Origin: Clostridia bacterium
GTDB lineage: Bacteria > Bacillota > DULZ01
Direction of reading: 5' to 3'
Assembly (NCBI GenBank): GCA_012840125.1
Contig: DULZ01000049.1
Location: 1-54,216 of the forward strand
DNA: 54,216 nt
The notes beneath the pieces were generated by a model that was given only the letters and a program-made list of their open reading frames with translations, was not told the origin of the DNA and made no database searches. The position numbers were made by a program, and so were the translations under genes. Below are positions 26,342 through 35,992 of this stretch, one piece after another (position 1 is the first letter of the stretch; each line of letters starts with the position of its first letter).

Positions 26342-28662
26342 TTGGCACTACCTCTCTTTCCCAGCCGCAATTTAATCAGCGCATACACTGACAAGGCCGC
26401 AATGGAGATCACCGTAATCTCGCCCATGGTATCAAAGCCCCGGAAATCCACCAGCACCACGTTCACCACGTTGTGGCCGCCGCCTAAAGGCAGGGACTGC
26501 TGTAAGTAATAATCAGCGATGACCGGGTCGAATAAGCCGGTGGCGTTGCCGGAAAGCATCAACAAAGTAACCAGAAGGCCGCTGGCTCCCGCCACCAGGA
26601 TGTTGACGAGTTTCTCCGACCCGGATGGCGTTTCTTTCTTCAGTTCCGGCAGGTGGGCAAAAGCCAGCAGGAACAACACCGTGGACACCGTTTCCACAAT
26701 AATTTGCGTGAGTGCCAGGTCGGGGGCCCGCAGATTCACCCAGAACAGGAAGACCACCGCACCCGCCCCGGACAAGGATAAAATGGCCGCCAGCCTTGTC
26801 GGTAACAGCACCACGCCCAGGGCCGCCCCGATCAGGACCAGGGCCAGCACGATTTCATAGGGCCCGACGGGGGATAAATCCAGGGTGGCCAAATTGAGGC
26901 CTCCTTTATAGATCAGCGTCCCGCCCACCGACAGGACAAACCAGAGGAAGATAAAGACCAGGTAATCTCGTAAGAAGCCGGTCATTTGTACTTTCGTAAT
27001 CCAGGTGGCGGAGTTATTCAACCAGACCAGGGAACGATCGTAGAGGACATTTAAGTTAAACCGGTGATTCTGCACCCCCTCCACGAAAGCCACCACGCTC
27101 TGCTGCCGCGTGAAGAACAGGAAACCGCACAGGATCACCAGGGCACTCATCAACAGCGGCAGGTTGAACCCATGCCAGAGGGCCAGGTGTTCGGAGACAG
27201 GCTGTCCCAGGCTGCCTGTGGCCGCCGGGTTAACAATGAGGCGCTCCACCAGGCCGGGGAAAAGACCCACCACAATGTTCACGGCAGCCAAAACCACCGG
27301 GGGCCAGAGCATCTGCCAGGGATCACCGTGGTGATGCCCTCCTCTTTCCATAGGTTCGCCGCCAAACACATTGAAGACCAGCATCATCGAATAAAGGAAA
27401 GTGAAAATGCTGCCGAATACGGCCATGAGGGGGAAGAGCCACCCGGCCACTCCTCCGGCCGGCAGGGCCAGGCTGGCGGAAAAGAACATCTCCTTGGAGA
27501 CGAAACCGCTTAGAAGCGGGATACCGGCCATGGAGAACGCGGTCACCCCGGCCACCAGCGCCGTCACCGGCATGCTGTGCCTCAACCCGCGCAACTGCCT
27601 GATGTCCCTGGTGCCGGTCTCATGGTCAACGATACCCACCACCATGAAGAGGGCCCCCTTAAAGGTGGCGTGGTTAAAGATGTGAAAAGCAGCCGCCGCC
27701 AAAGCCAATTTGGTGGAAAAACCGAACAGGGCGGTCACCAGGCCTAACTGGCTGATGGTGGAAAAGGCCAGTAAAGCTTTCAAGTCCGTCTGCCGTACGG
27801 CCATAAAGGAACCGTAACAGAGAGTCAGCAAACCGACACCGCTGACGAGATAAAACCACGCGGGAGTTCCTCCCAATACGGGAGTGAGACGAGCCAACAG
27901 GTAAAGCCCTGCTTTCACCATGGTGGCGGAGTGAAGATAGGCACTGACTGGAGTAGGCGCTTCCATCGCGTTAGGCAGCCAGATATGGAACGGAAACTGG
28001 GCGGACTTGGTAAAGGCACCAAGCAGCACTAGAATTAAAGCCGGTAAATAATAGGGATGGGATGCCAGGTTTCCACCTTGGGCCATGATTTCCCTGAGCT
28101 CAAAGGAACCTGTCATCAGGTAAATCATGATAAAACCGGCCAGCATGGCCAGCCCGCCAAAGACGGTGATCAGCATGGATTTAAGGGCACCGTAGCGGGA
28201 TTCCTCCCGGTGAAACCAGTAGCCGATAAGGAGGAAAGACGAGACACTGGTAAGTTCCCAGAAGATATAGATGACCAGCAGGTTGCCGGTGGTCACGACC
28301 CCCAGCATGGAACCCATGAAGAGTAAAATAAATGAATAGAAATTCACCAGGTTCTCCTGCTCACCCAAATAACCGGTGGAATATGTAACCACGAAAAAAC
28401 CAATACCGGTTATCAATAAAACAAACAACAAGGCCAAACCGTCAAGATAAATGGAAAAATCAATGCCCAGCCTGGAAACCCAGGCATAATCGACCTGTAC
28501 CGGTGTCCCGGCCGCTACCTGGGGCAGGTAACCGGCAAAGTAAAGAAACAAGCCAAGGGGTATCAGGGAGATAACCCAGCCTGCTTTACGTTTGAACACC
28601 GGCACTAACCACGGCACGACAAGTACGGCCACAAAAGGCAATAAGATCGCAGCCAAGAACAT
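26338..28662 (-). CDS. mrpA: Mrp antiporter subunit A
   Basis: A 774-residue, roughly 20-helix subunit. The NuoL-like half contains [20 protein letters not shown] with the conserved glutamate and [20 protein letters not shown] with the key lysine. The C-terminal part (about 570-774) holds the MrpA-specific and MrpB-like regions with [24 protein letters not shown] 28662 is preferred over TTG 28668 because AGAGGG precedes it by six bases. First gene of mrpABCDEFG, behind a long leader. Confidence 0.95.
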   Translation of the reverse strand: MFLAAILLPFVAVLVVPWLVPVFKRKAGWVISLIPLGLFLYFAGYLPQVAAGTPVQVDYAWVSRLGIDFSIYLDGLALLFVLLITGIGFFVVTYSTGYLGEQENLVNFYSFILLFMGSMLGVVTTGNLLVIYIFWELTSVSSFLLIGYWFHREESRYGALKSMLITVFGGLAMLAGFIMIYLMTGSFELREIMAQGGNLASHPYYLPALILVLLGAFTKSAQFPFHIWLPNAMEAPTPVSAYLHSATMVKAGLYLLARLTPVLGGTPAWFYLVSGVGLLTLCYGSFMAVRQTDLKALLAFSTISQLGLVTALFGFSTKLALAAAAFHIFNHATFKGALFMVVGIVDHETGTRDIRQLRGLRHSMPVTALVAGVTAFSMAGIPLLSGFVSKEMFFSASLALPAGGVAGWLFPLMAVFGSIFTFLYSMMLVFNVFGGEPMERGGHHHGDPWQMLWPPVVLAAVNIVVGLFPGLVERLIVNPAATGSLGQPVSEHLALWHGFNLPLLMSALVILCGFLFFTRQQSVVAFVEGVQNHRFNLNVLYDRSLVWLNNSATWITKVQMTGFLRDYLVFIFLWFVLSVGGTLIYKGGLNLATLDLSPVGPYEIVLALVLIGAALGVVLLPTRLAAILSLSGAGAVVFLFWVNLRAPDLALTQIIVETVSTVLFLLAFAHLPELKKETPSGSEKLVNILVAGASGLLVTLLMLSGNATGLFDPVIADYYLQQSLPLGGGHNVVNVVLVDFRGFDTMGEITVISIAALSVYALIKLRLGKRGSAK

Positions 28663-28908
28663 GATCAACCCTCTTTCTAGTTTTCCTTACCGCACCCTCG
28701 AGATGCAGGTACAACCCTCCTGCCTCTCCCCAGTACGTCACCTAAACCACTGCAAGGCTTCCAACGCCGGCGTGGAAGCCGTACCCATGATACATATGGT
28801 TAAAGCATTTTCCTAACGGAAAACGCGAGCAACGAAAGAAGCACGGTTGAAATCGGGTTCAACCGGTTTAGAAAAACAAAACTTCCCCCCCATTTTAAAG
28901 ATACTACG
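28663..28908 (-). other. Structured leader of the mrp operon
   Basis: About 245 bases between the predicted mrp start site and mrpA, with no gene. On the minus strand it can form CGGTTGAA/TTCAACCG (near 28848-28868), GGCTTCCA/TGGAAGCC (28756-28780) and GCAGG/CCTGC (near 28704-28722). I match it to no riboswitch consensus I can recall, and no terminator with a T-run precedes mrpA. It is a candidate ion- or nucleotide-responsive leader. Confidence 0.4.
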
Positions 28909-28914
28909 GTTTTG

Positions 28915-28943
28915 ATAGTAACATGCCTCAGTGGCTCTGTCAA
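28915..28943 (-). promoter_or_regulatory. SigA promoter of the mrp operon
   Basis: On the minus strand a perfect -35 TTGACA (28938-28943) and -10 TACTAT (28915-28920) are separated by 17 bases. It is the only strong promoter between the chromate transporter genes and mrpA. Confidence 0.8.
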
Positions 28944-29125
28944 TCTATATTTCCGGGCCCAAACCGGCAATACAGTTGATAATTTAAGTAATATTCTGAA
29001 TTTTTAATATTTTCTTATGGATGCTTTGTCCCAAATTGAAGGCCGCCGTCAAACGACCCAGGACATCCGGCTCGCCGTCGCATCCAAGGAAAACCTTGTG
29101 GGAGCAAGCACAAGATGCCCGCCTG

Positions 29126-29650
29126 TTAAAGGAAATAGAGCACCAGGCCCAGGATCCCCCCGGCGCTCAAAGCGAGAATGGGGTGGACCCGCCAGTAGTG
29201 GGAGGCCAGGAGTGCCGCCAGGCACACCATAACCGGCACCGGCCCCGTCATCACTCCCTGGGCCAGGTTAAAGCCCGCATAGGCAATGAGGGCAACGATG
29301 ACCGGGCGAATCCCTTTCAGGACCGCCTGCACCACGGGATGATCGTGGTGCTTGAGAAAATATGTTACCCCGATGACCAGGATTAAAGCAGCAGGCGTCA
29401 CTACCCCGAGGGTGGCCACCGTCGAGCCCGCCACCCCGGCCACGTTGTAGCCGGCAAAAGTAGCGATATTGATGGCAAAAGGCCCCGGCGTCATCTGGGA
29501 GACTGTAATCATATCCACCAATTGCTCCATGGTGACCCAGCGGTGGTGATGCACTAATTCCCGGGTAATGAGAGGAATCATGGCATAGCCGCCGCCGAAG
29601 GAAAAAGCCCCGATCTTAAAAAAGGTCCAAAAAATCTCCGCTAGGATCAA
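29126..29650 (-). CDS. chrA: Chromate transporter, second half gene
   Basis: A 174-residue membrane protein of the CHR family. It begins FFKIGAFSFGGGYAMIPLI and has VSQMTPGPFAINIATFAGY, the two hallmark motifs. Short CHR proteins work as pairs encoded by adjacent genes, and this is the downstream partner: it overlaps the previous gene by four bases. Transported anion unknown; chromate export is the family prototype. It ends about 180 bases before the predicted mrp promoter. Confidence 0.85.
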   Translation of the reverse strand: MILAEIFWTFFKIGAFSFGGGYAMIPLITRELVHHHRWVTMEQLVDMITVSQMTPGPFAINIATFAGYNVAGVAGSTVATLGVVTPAALILVIGVTYFLKHHDHPVVQAVLKGIRPVIVALIAYAGFNLAQGVMTGPVPVMVCLAALLASHYWRVHPILALSAGGILGLVLYFL

Positions 29651-30216
29651 ATTTCCCGGTCACCTCTTTTCTGTTCCGGACGGTAATAGAACAAATAACC
29701 TGCCAGCCCTCCCAGCAGGATGAGGGTAATGGGGCTCAAGGAAACCACGGGGAAATAATGAAAGAACAGGCTCACCGCAAAGGCGGCCAGGCAGATCAGC
29801 AATCCCCTCCGGTCCTTGGCCGCTTTCTTACCCGTGGAAAAAGCAGCATACAGCAAAAGAGCCACCACCACCGGAGCGGCCCCGGTCATGAAGGCTTCCA
29901 CGGCCTGCATTTCCCGGAACAGCCGGTAAAACCGGGCAATCAAGAGAATGATGAAAAACGAAGGCAGGATGGCCCCCAGCACCGCCGCGGCCGCCCCCCG
30001 GAAACCCCGTACCTTGTAGCCGATCACCAGGGCGGAATTCACGGCAATGACCCCCGGCGCCGACTGGGCCAGGGCGATCATGTCAAGGAACTCTTCTTCC
30101 GACACCCAGCCTTTGTTGGTCACTACTTCTCTTTCAATCAAAGGGAGCATGACATAACCGCCCCCGATGGTGAAACCGCCGATCTTGAAAAAGGTTAAGA
30201 ACAGCTGCCAGGTCAA
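29647..30216 (-). CDS. chrA: Chromate transporter, first half gene
   Basis: A 189-residue CHR-family membrane protein. It opens with FFKIGGFTIGGGYVMLPLIE and has LAQSAPGVIAVNSALVIGYK, the same motif pair as its partner in diverged form. The two halves probably form the transporter with opposite orientations in the membrane. It overlaps prmC by four bases and so is translated in the prfA-prmC operon. Confidence 0.85.
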   Translation of the reverse strand: MTWQLFLTFFKIGGFTIGGGYVMLPLIEREVVTNKGWVSEEEFLDMIALAQSAPGVIAVNSALVIGYKVRGFRGAAAAVLGAILPSFFIILLIARFYRLFREMQAVEAFMTGAAPVVVALLLYAAFSTGKKAAKDRRGLLICLAAFAVSLFFHYFPVVSLSPITLILLGGLAGYLFYYRPEQKRGDREI

Positions 30217-31145
30217 CAGGGATCGCCCTCCTTTCTCCCAGCGACAGGGCCTGAGCCGTCACCCGGGCGGCGCCCGGTCACCACCCGGTCCCGCCCGGCA
30301 TAATCCCGGTGCACCGCCACTGCCTGAAAACCCACTTCCTCAAATATTCGCCGGACCGGTTCCCCCTGGTCCCAACCGATTTCCAAAGCCAGAAAGCCGC
30401 CCGGCTTCAGGCACCGGGACGCTTGCCGGCTGAGCCGGCGGTAATAGGCCAGGCCGTCGGAACCCCCGTCCAGGGCTACAGCCGGCTCATGCTGCACCTC
30501 CCGCGGCAAAGCGGCCATGCCCGCCGAAGGGATGTACGGAGGATTGCCGGCAATGATGTCGAACTGCCCGGGCGTATCTAAAAAAGGGGTGAGCAAATCC
30601 CCTAACACCCATTCCACCTGCACCTGGTGGCGGCGGGCGTTTTCCCGGGCCACGGCCAAAGCGGCGGGGGAAATGTCCACCCCCGTCACCCGGGCTTCCG
30701 GCCAGTAGTAGGCTAGGCTAACGGCAATAGCGCCGCTTCCCGTGCCCACGTCCACAATCCGGCAAGTCCCGCCGGCGCAGAATTCCCCTTTCAGTGCCAG
30801 GACTTTTTCCACCAGGACTTCCGTATCGCTTCTGGGAATCAGCACATGAGGAGTCACTTTAAACTCCAGGGACATGAATTCCTGCTTGCCGGTAAGATAC
30901 TGCAAGGGGTACCCGCTCCCCCTCCGCCGCACCACCTGTTGATAAACTTCCCACTGGTCCGGCGTTAGATACCGCGCATCATGGGTGATAATCCGGACTG
31001 TGTTTTCCTCGAGCACATGGGCCAGCAGCAATTCCGCTTCCAGCCGGGGCTGGGGGATGCCCGCGTTTCTTAAAAATTTAACCGCCTGGAGCAGGGCATC
31101 ACGAATCACCGGCGGTTTTGTACTGAAAGGATTATGCATTGACAT
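30213..31145 (-). CDS. prmC: Release factor glutamine methyltransferase
   Basis: A 310-residue S-adenosylmethionine-dependent enzyme methylating the glutamine of the release factor GGQ motif. The N-terminal helical domain recognises the factor. The catalytic domain shows [14 protein letters not shown] (SAM binding), [11 protein letters not shown] and the active-site NPPYIPS. The C-terminal tail (after about residue 290) is a short unrelated extension. It overlaps its substrate gene prfA by 14 bases. Confidence 0.95.
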   Translation of the reverse strand: MSMHNPFSTKPPVIRDALLQAVKFLRNAGIPQPRLEAELLLAHVLEENTVRIITHDARYLTPDQWEVYQQVVRRRGSGYPLQYLTGKQEFMSLEFKVTPHVLIPRSDTEVLVEKVLALKGEFCAGGTCRIVDVGTGSGAIAVSLAYYWPEARVTGVDISPAALAVARENARRHQVQVEWVLGDLLTPFLDTPGQFDIIAGNPPYIPSAGMAALPREVQHEPAVALDGGSDGLAYYRRLSRQASRCLKPGGFLALEIGWDQGEPVRRIFEEVGFQAVAVHRDYAGRDRVVTGRRPGDGSGPVAGRKEGDPC

Positions 31146-32202
31146 TTTTCAGTTTTTCCGCTTGTTCCGTAGTCACCAGGGCTTCGATGATTTCCCCCAG
31201 ATCCCCGTCCATGACGGCATCCAACTTGTGGAGAGTCAGGCCGATGCGGTGATCGGTCACCCGGTTTTGCGGGAAATTGTAGGTCCGGATCCGTTCACTC
31301 CGGTCCCCGGTACCAATCATGCTCTTCCTGGCTTCCCGCAGTTCGCCTTGCTGCTTGGCCACGGCAATATCCAAGAGGCGCGCCCGCAAGATCTTCATCG
31401 CCTTGTCTTTATTTTTATGCTGTGATTTTTCATCCTGGCAGGATACCACAATCCCGGTGGGCAAGTGAGTAATCCGCACCGCCGACTGGGTGGTGTTGAC
31501 GGATTGTCCTCCCGGGCCGCTGGAGCAGAACACATCGATGCGCAGGTCGTTGGGGTCAATGTCTACATCCACTTCTTCCGCTTCCGGCAGGACCGCCACC
31601 GTGGCAGCGGAGGTATGAATGCGCCCCTGGGCTTCCGTCACGGGCACCCGCTGGACCCGGTGAACACCGCTTTCGAACTTCAAACGGCTGTAGGCTCCAT
31701 GCCCGGAAACCTGGAAGATGATCTCCTTATAGCCCCCGATGTCCGTGGGGTTTTGGCTGAGGATTTCCAGCTTCCAGTTCCTGCGTTCCACGTACCGGCT
31801 GTACATCCGGAACAGGTCCCCGGCAAAGAGAGCCGCTTCTTCCCCGCCGGTACCGGCCCGGATTTCCATGATCACGTTCTTGTCGTCGTTGGGGTCTTTG
31901 GGCAAAAGCAGGATCTTTAGTTGATGCTCCAACTCTTCCTTCCGCCGGGTCAGTTCATCCACCTCTTGGGCGGCCAGCTCTCTTAACTCCTTGTCCTGTT
32001 CTTCCTCAAGGATTTCCTTGGCCCCCTCGAGATCCGCCAGCACTCCTTTGTAGTCCCGGAAAGCGGTGACGATTTCCGTCAAAGCGGCATGGGCCTTGGC
32101 ATGTTTCTGGTATTCGGCCTGGTCGGCGATGACGGCGGGATCGGATAATAACCGGGCCAACTCTTCATATTTATCTTCAATGGCTTGTAACTTTTCCAGC
32201 AT
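31132..32202 (-). CDS. prfA: Peptide chain release factor 1
   Basis: A 356-residue class I factor reading UAA and UAG stop codons. The catalytic [20 protein letters not shown] (GGQ) is near residue 230. The codon-recognition element PxT is present in [13 protein letters not shown] and surrounding context, and [19 protein letters not shown] is a further signature. The ATG start is near AAGAAGGTGTAGAGC. It is cotranscribed with prmC. Confidence 0.96.
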   Translation of the reverse strand: MLEKLQAIEDKYEELARLLSDPAVIADQAEYQKHAKAHAALTEIVTAFRDYKGVLADLEGAKEILEEEQDKELRELAAQEVDELTRRKEELEHQLKILLLPKDPNDDKNVIMEIRAGTGGEEAALFAGDLFRMYSRYVERRNWKLEILSQNPTDIGGYKEIIFQVSGHGAYSRLKFESGVHRVQRVPVTEAQGRIHTSAATVAVLPEAEEVDVDIDPNDLRIDVFCSSGPGGQSVNTTQSAVRITHLPTGIVVSCQDEKSQHKNKDKAMKILRARLLDIAVAKQQGELREARKSMIGTGDRSERIRTYNFPQNRVTDHRIGLTLHKLDAVMDGDLGEIIEALVTTEQAEKLKNVNA

Positions 32203-32270
32203 GCTCTACACCTTCTTTGAACAGCATTAAGACTACTATCTTACTTTACGATTAACGTGAGCTAAATGGT

Positions 32271-32279
32271 ATTATATCA
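32271..32279 (-). promoter_or_regulatory. Extended -10 promoter of prfA operon
   Basis: On the minus strand TGATATAAT matches the extended -10 form TGnTATAAT, about 70 bases before prfA. The -35 region is poor, as is usual for extended -10 promoters. It would drive prfA-prmC-chrA-chrA independently of fluC. Confidence 0.55.
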
Positions 32280-32311
32280 CACCACATAAACGATGCATAG
32301 TTTCCCGGAAA

Positions 32312-32695
32312 CTAACGTAAAAGGAACAAGTTCCCGAGCCTGATTCCCAGCAAAACCGACAGTATCCCGCAAACCAGGCTTGCCGCCAGGTAACCGCAGC
32401 CGGTCAGGGGCTGCTTACCGGCCCAAAGGGTCCATATTTCCAAACTAAACGTGGAAAAAGTAGTAAAGGCACCCAGGAAGCCGCTGGTTAACAAGGCCTT
32501 GCCCTCGGGGGATAAACTGTCTCCTAGAGGGTACAGAAAGCCAATGAGCAAGCAGCCTAACACATTTACCGCAAAGGTCCCTAACGGGAATGGCCCGGCG
32601 CTTTGGCTCATCAGCCAGGCGGAAAAATAATACCTGGCCAAAGCACCCGCGGCGCCCCCGGCGGCTACCGCCAGAAAAACGGGAAAATGCAACAA
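32312..32695 (-). CDS. crcB: Fluoride channel FluC/CrcB
   Basis: A 127-residue, four-helix protein forming a dual-topology dimeric fluoride exporter. Hallmarks are AAGGAAGALARYYF, PLGTFAVNVLGCLLIGF and the phenylalanine-box GFLGAFTTFSTFSLE. A single copy fits homodimeric FluC. The start is one of two consecutive TTG codons (32695 or 32692) behind AGAGGTGAG. It follows rpmE and its terminator. No fluoride riboswitch is evident in the short gap. Confidence 0.92.
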   Translation of the reverse strand: MLHFPVFLAVAAGGAAGALARYYFSAWLMSQSAGPFPLGTFAVNVLGCLLIGFLYPLGDSLSPEGKALLTSGFLGAFTTFSTFSLEIWTLWAGKQPLTGCGYLAASLVCGILSVLLGIRLGNLFLLR

Positions 32696-32709
32696 GCCTC
32701 ACCTCTAAA

Positions 32710-32742
32710 TATAAAAATAGCAGCTTTTTGCAGCCGCTATTT
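32710..32742 (-). terminator. Terminator of rpmE
   Basis: On the minus strand AAATAGC and GCTATTT (outer arms, with a weaker GGC/GCT inner part) flank a loop and are followed by TTTATATTT. It lies ten bases past the rpmE stop and just before crcB, so crcB may depend on readthrough. Confidence 0.65.
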
Positions 32743-32751
32743 CCACCTGGA

Positions 32752-32952
32752 TTAGATACCGTATTTTTTCCTGAACCGTTCCACCCGGCCGCCCTTTTCC
32801 ACTACCCGTGTGCGCACTCCCGTGTAGAAGGGATGGCAGGCGGAGCAGATTTCCACCCGGATATCCTGCTTGGTGGAAATGGTGTCAATGACATTGCCAC
32901 AAGCACAGGTAATTGTTGTTTTGTAAACTTTCGGGTGAATACCTTCCTTCAC
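32752..32952 (-). CDS. rpmE: Ribosomal protein L31 (zinc form)
   Basis: A 66-residue 50S protein starting [19 protein letters not shown] after the initiator. The four zinc ligands are present: C-x-C in TCACG and C-x2-C in [11 protein letters not shown]. This is therefore the cysteine-containing form, which Bacillus replaces with YtiA under zinc limitation. The start is GTG 32952 behind GAGGTGA; a longer frame to 33318 runs through the promoter and is rejected. In Bacillus rpmE also follows rho, but here a LysM-M23 gene and a coiled-coil gene intervene. Confidence 0.95.
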   Translation of the reverse strand: MKEGIHPKVYKTTITCACGNVIDTISTKQDIRVEICSACHPFYTGVRTRVVEKGGRVERFRKKYGI

Positions 32953-33001
32953 CGTAATCACCTCGCTTTTTCCATCACCAGGGTAAAATACAACAGCTGT
33001 A

Positions 33002-33030
33002 ATTATACCATAGACTCCGGTGCTTGACAA
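33002..33030 (-). promoter_or_regulatory. SigA promoter of rpmE
   Basis: On the minus strand -35 TTGTCA (33025-33030) and a perfect -10 TATAAT (33002-33007) have a 17-base spacer, about 50 bases upstream of the L31 start. The plus strand carries an overlapping TTGACA at 33024-33029, but without a matching -10. Confidence 0.8.
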
Positions 33031-33133
33031 TAAATCCGGCCCGGATTTTTTCAACTCCCGGCAAAAGGTTTTTCCCGGGCCAAGTCGAATTATTAACTGG
33101 CTGTTAAAACGGAGGTCGGGGAGGTGTTTTGGG

Positions 33134-33508
33134 TTGGAGGAGCTCCTGCAACGGATTCTGGCCGAAATCCAGGGTATTAAGCAGGACATTGAAGTGCTGA
33201 CCAACCGGATTGACCTGGTAGCCACCATGACGGCCAAGCGGTTTAATGAGTTGGAAGCACGCATGGACCGGTTTGAAGCCGACACCAACGAACGGTTTAA
33301 CCGGCTGGAAGCGCGCATGGATCAACTAGATAAGAAGTTTGATCACCATGCCGCAGAATTTCACCAGTTCCGCCGGGAAAATGAAAGAGCCCACGGCATC
33401 ATCGAAGGTAAACTGGACAAGCTCAACGGCCGGATTTTCGAGTTGGAAGGTGTCGTAGCCCAGAACGTAACGGAAATCAACGCCCTGCAGGACGCCGTAT
33501 TTGAATAG
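33134..33508 (+). CDS. Small coiled-coil protein, unknown function
   Basis: A 124-residue, strongly charged, probably all-helical protein. Residues about 20-105 show coiled-coil periodicity with near-repeats [18 protein letters not shown] and [18 protein letters not shown], so part arose by internal duplication. No signal peptide or membrane segment is visible. I chose TTG 33134, which has GGGGAGGTG seven bases upstream; the longer frame from 33020 lacks such a site. It stands alone between rpmE (divergent) and the LysM-M23 gene (convergent) with its own terminator. I do not recognise a function; similar short proteins occur in Firmicutes as 'coiled-coil' hypotheticals. Confidence 0.65.
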   Translation: MEELLQRILAEIQGIKQDIEVLTNRIDLVATMTAKRFNELEARMDRFEADTNERFNRLEARMDQLDKKFDHHAAEFHQFRRENERAHGIIEGKLDKLNGRIFELEGVVAQNVTEINALQDAVFE

Positions 33509-33509
33509 C

Positions 33510-33545
33510 CAAAAAAGCCCGGTGCCGAGCCGGGCTTTCAGTTTA
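33510..33545. terminator. Bidirectional terminator
   Basis: A nine-base stem AAAGCCCGG/CCGGGCTTT (33514-33522 and 33530-33538) lies between the convergent coiled-coil and LysM-M23 genes. On the minus strand it is followed by TTTTTTGG, on the plus strand by CAGTTTATTT. Confidence 0.8.
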
Positions 33546-34442
33546 TTTGAGATACAGGAGGGGATCCACGGTCTTGCCGTTGACCCATACTTCAAAATGC
33601 ACATGAGGACCGGTGGCCCGGCCGGTGCTGCCAACCTCGGCGATGATTTGGCCGGCCGCGACCCGCTGGCCTTTTTTCACCAGGTTCTTGGAATGGTGAC
33701 CGTAAACGGTGACCAGGCCGTTGTCATGGAGGATTTCCACCGCATTGCCGTAATAACCGTTCTTATAACCGCTGAAACGGACTACCCCCGCCTGGGCCGC
33801 CCGCACGGGTGTCCCCTTTTTGGCGGCAATGTCCAAACCATGGTGGAACTCCTTACCCCTGGGACCGTAGGGAGAGGTAATGGGGCCGTTAACGGGCCAG
33901 TACAATTCTCCTTCTTTGGCCCGGGCCACCTGGCTGCCGCGGGTTTGCACCGCCCAGGACCAGGGCGAACCGGGTATGGTCAAAATCCTGCCTACCTGCA
34001 GTGTTTCCGGTTTCGTAATCCGGTTGGCCACCATCAAAGTTTTCACGTCCACGTCAAACCGCCTGGCAATCCCCCAAAGAGTGTCTCCCGGGCGGACCTG
34101 ATAGGTCTTATCCGGTTCCACGGGGAGCCTCAAGTATTGCCCGGCGTAGATGGTGTCACCCGGAGCCAGGTAATTCATGGCCGCCAGCAATTCCAAATCC
34201 GTGCCCAGCCTGCGGGACAGCCCCCAGAGGGTATCCCCCTTCTGCACTCGATAAAGCTGTCCTTGGGTCTGGGCTTTCATCACGAGGGCTTCCTGAGTCA
34301 GGCGGTCCATTTCCAACCGCCACATCCAGGAATCCTGGTACTCGGCTGCCACCGGTGCCGGCAGGAGCAGGAATAAAGTCAACAACACCGCCGCCAACCC
34401 GTGCCGCAGCCTTGTGTTTATTTGCGCAAACAAAATACTCAC
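33543..34442 (-). CDS. Secreted LysM-LysM-M23 peptidase
   Basis: A 299-residue exported protein. It has a signal peptide (hydrophobic core LAAVLLTLFLLLPAPVAA), two LysM peptidoglycan-binding modules (YRVQKGDTLWGLSRRLGTD near 65 and YQVRPGDTLWGIARRFDVD near 113), and a C-terminal M23 endopeptidase domain. The zinc site is complete: HHGLDIAAKKGTP gives H and D, GHHSKNL the mid histidine, and PHVHFEVW the H-x-H. It probably cleaves peptide cross-links in the wall. The start is GTG 34442 or TTG 34433, the latter better placed behind GGGGTGAG. It lies downstream of rho on the same strand. Confidence 0.9.
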   Translation of the reverse strand: MSILFAQINTRLRHGLAAVLLTLFLLLPAPVAAEYQDSWMWRLEMDRLTQEALVMKAQTQGQLYRVQKGDTLWGLSRRLGTDLELLAAMNYLAPGDTIYAGQYLRLPVEPDKTYQVRPGDTLWGIARRFDVDVKTLMVANRITKPETLQVGRILTIPGSPWSWAVQTRGSQVARAKEGELYWPVNGPITSPYGPRGKEFHHGLDIAAKKGTPVRAAQAGVVRFSGYKNGYYGNAVEILHDNGLVTVYGHHSKNLVKKGQRVAAGQIIAEVGSTGRATGPHVHFEVWVNGKTVDPLLYLK

Positions 34443-34521
34443 CCCATTTTGCCTTACTTGGAATATTTTTCTTCCAAGTCCAGCTACTATTCTTGCCTAG
34501 AGGTGAGCAAAATATTCATTA

Positions 34522-35793
34522 TTAGACTTCGGGAAAGAAATGAGGCAGGGCCCTGATCAGATCCGCGTTGGTGCGGGTCTTTTTCATGGCGTCGATGAGC
34601 ATTTCCATGACTTCCACATTGTTCATGTTGCTGGTCACCCGGCGGAAATGCCAGATGAGGTCCAATTCTTCCCTGGAAAGAAGAAGCTCCTCCCGCCTGG
34701 TGCCGGAGCGTTTCACGTCAATGGCAGGGAAAATCCGCCGTTCCGCCAGTTTCCGGTCCAGGATCAATTCCATGTTGCCGGTGCCTTTAAATTCTTCAAA
34801 GATCACATCGTCCATGCGGCTGCCGGTGTCCACCAGAGCCGTGGCCAGGATGGTGAGACTCCCGCCTTCCTCCACGTTCCTGGCGGCCCCGAAAAACCGT
34901 TTCGGCTTGTGCAAGGCCGCCGGGTCCACGCCCCCGGACAAAGTGCGGCCGCTGGGCGGGATGACCAGGTTTTGGGCCCGGGCCAGCCTGGTCAGGCTGT
35001 CCATGAGCACCACCACATCTTTCTTGTGTTCCACCAGCCTTTTAGCCCTCTCCAGCACCATATCCGCCACTTTGACGTGGTTTTCCGGCAGTTCGTCAAA
35101 AGTCGAGGCGACGACTTCTCCCTTGACGGATCTCTCGATATCCGTCACTTCCTCCGGTCTCTCGTCAATGAGCAGGACGATCAGGTAGATATCAGGATAG
35201 TTGGCGGTGATGCTGTTGGCCACGTTCACTAAGAGGGTGGTCTTGCCCGCCTTGGGGGGCGCCACGATTAAACCCCGCTGCCCTTTGCCGATGGGATCGA
35301 TTAAATCAATGATCCGGGCCGAGATATTATGTTCTTCGGAAAGCTGCGGGCACTCCAGGGTCAGCCTCTCCTGGGGGTAAATGGGAGTGAGCCCGTCAAA
35401 GTGCAGCCTCTGGGGCGAAAGTTCGGGATCCAAACCGTTGACTTTCTGTACCCGCAAGAGGGCGAAATACCGTTCTCCCTCCTTGGGCGGGCGCACCAAA
35501 CCGGACACCAGGTCCCCGGTGCGCAAATCAAACCGGCGGATCTGGGAAGGGGAAACATAGATGTCATCGTCACTGGGGAGATAAGTAAAAGGCCGCAAGA
35601 ACCCGTAGCCGTCAGGCAATATCTCCAAAACCCCTTGGGCCAGCAAGTGCCCGTCTGCCTCAGTCTGTTTCTTCAAGATCTCAAAAATCAATTCCTGCTT
35701 GCGCAGTTTGGAATAACCGGTCAGCCCTATTTCCCGTGCCAGGGCATAGAGTTCGACCATGGTTTTGCTCTCTAGTTCTGCAGCGTTCAACAA
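34522..35793 (-). CDS. rho: Transcription termination factor Rho
   Basis: A 423-residue hexameric RNA helicase. It has the N-terminal Rho-N domain ([26 protein letters not shown]), the RNA-binding cold-shock-like domain with [15 protein letters not shown] context, and the RecA-type ATPase with Walker [14 protein letters not shown] and Walker [15 protein letters not shown]. The start is TTG 35793 or the adjacent TTG 35790; AAGGAGG sits five or eight bases upstream. The in-frame ATG 35823 lies before this ribosome binding site and is less likely. Confidence 0.95.
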   Translation of the reverse strand: MLNAAELESKTMVELYALAREIGLTGYSKLRKQELIFEILKKQTEADGHLLAQGVLEILPDGYGFLRPFTYLPSDDDIYVSPSQIRRFDLRTGDLVSGLVRPPKEGERYFALLRVQKVNGLDPELSPQRLHFDGLTPIYPQERLTLECPQLSEEHNISARIIDLIDPIGKGQRGLIVAPPKAGKTTLLVNVANSITANYPDIYLIVLLIDERPEEVTDIERSVKGEVVASTFDELPENHVKVADMVLERAKRLVEHKKDVVVLMDSLTRLARAQNLVIPPSGRTLSGGVDPAALHKPKRFFGAARNVEEGGSLTILATALVDTGSRMDDVIFEEFKGTGNMELILDRKLAERRIFPAIDVKRSGTRREELLLSREELDLIWHFRRVTSNMNNVEVMEMLIDAMKKTRTNADLIRALPHFFPEV

Positions 35794-35902
35794 GAAAACC
35801 TCCTTAAAGATATTTGGGAGCATGTGTTTGGAGAAAGCTTAGAATTGCCTGATAAATTATGGGACAATGGAGGGCTACAGGGCAAAGGGAAGGCTTGGGG
35901 CA

Positions 35903-35936
35903 AGGATAAAAGCCTTCTTCCGGAGAGAAGAAGGCT
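35903..35936 (-). terminator. Terminator of glpX
   Basis: A perfect ten-base stem AGCCTTCTTC/GAAGAAGGCT (35911-35920 and 35927-35936). On the minus strand it is followed by TTTATCC. It separates glpX from rho. Confidence 0.75.
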
Positions 35937-35992
35937 GTTGTCTGGATATATACCAGTATACCACCGGCAGACAATCACGTCAACATGTACAG

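Noticed and set aside
29126-30216. The two chromate transporter genes as one broken gene
   Set aside because: Both halves are complete short CHR proteins with their own motifs and a four-base overlap, the normal two-gene arrangement.
32696-32751. Fluoride riboswitch upstream of crcB
   Set aside because: The gap is only about 55 bases and mostly filled by the rpmE terminator; no fluoride aptamer pattern fits.
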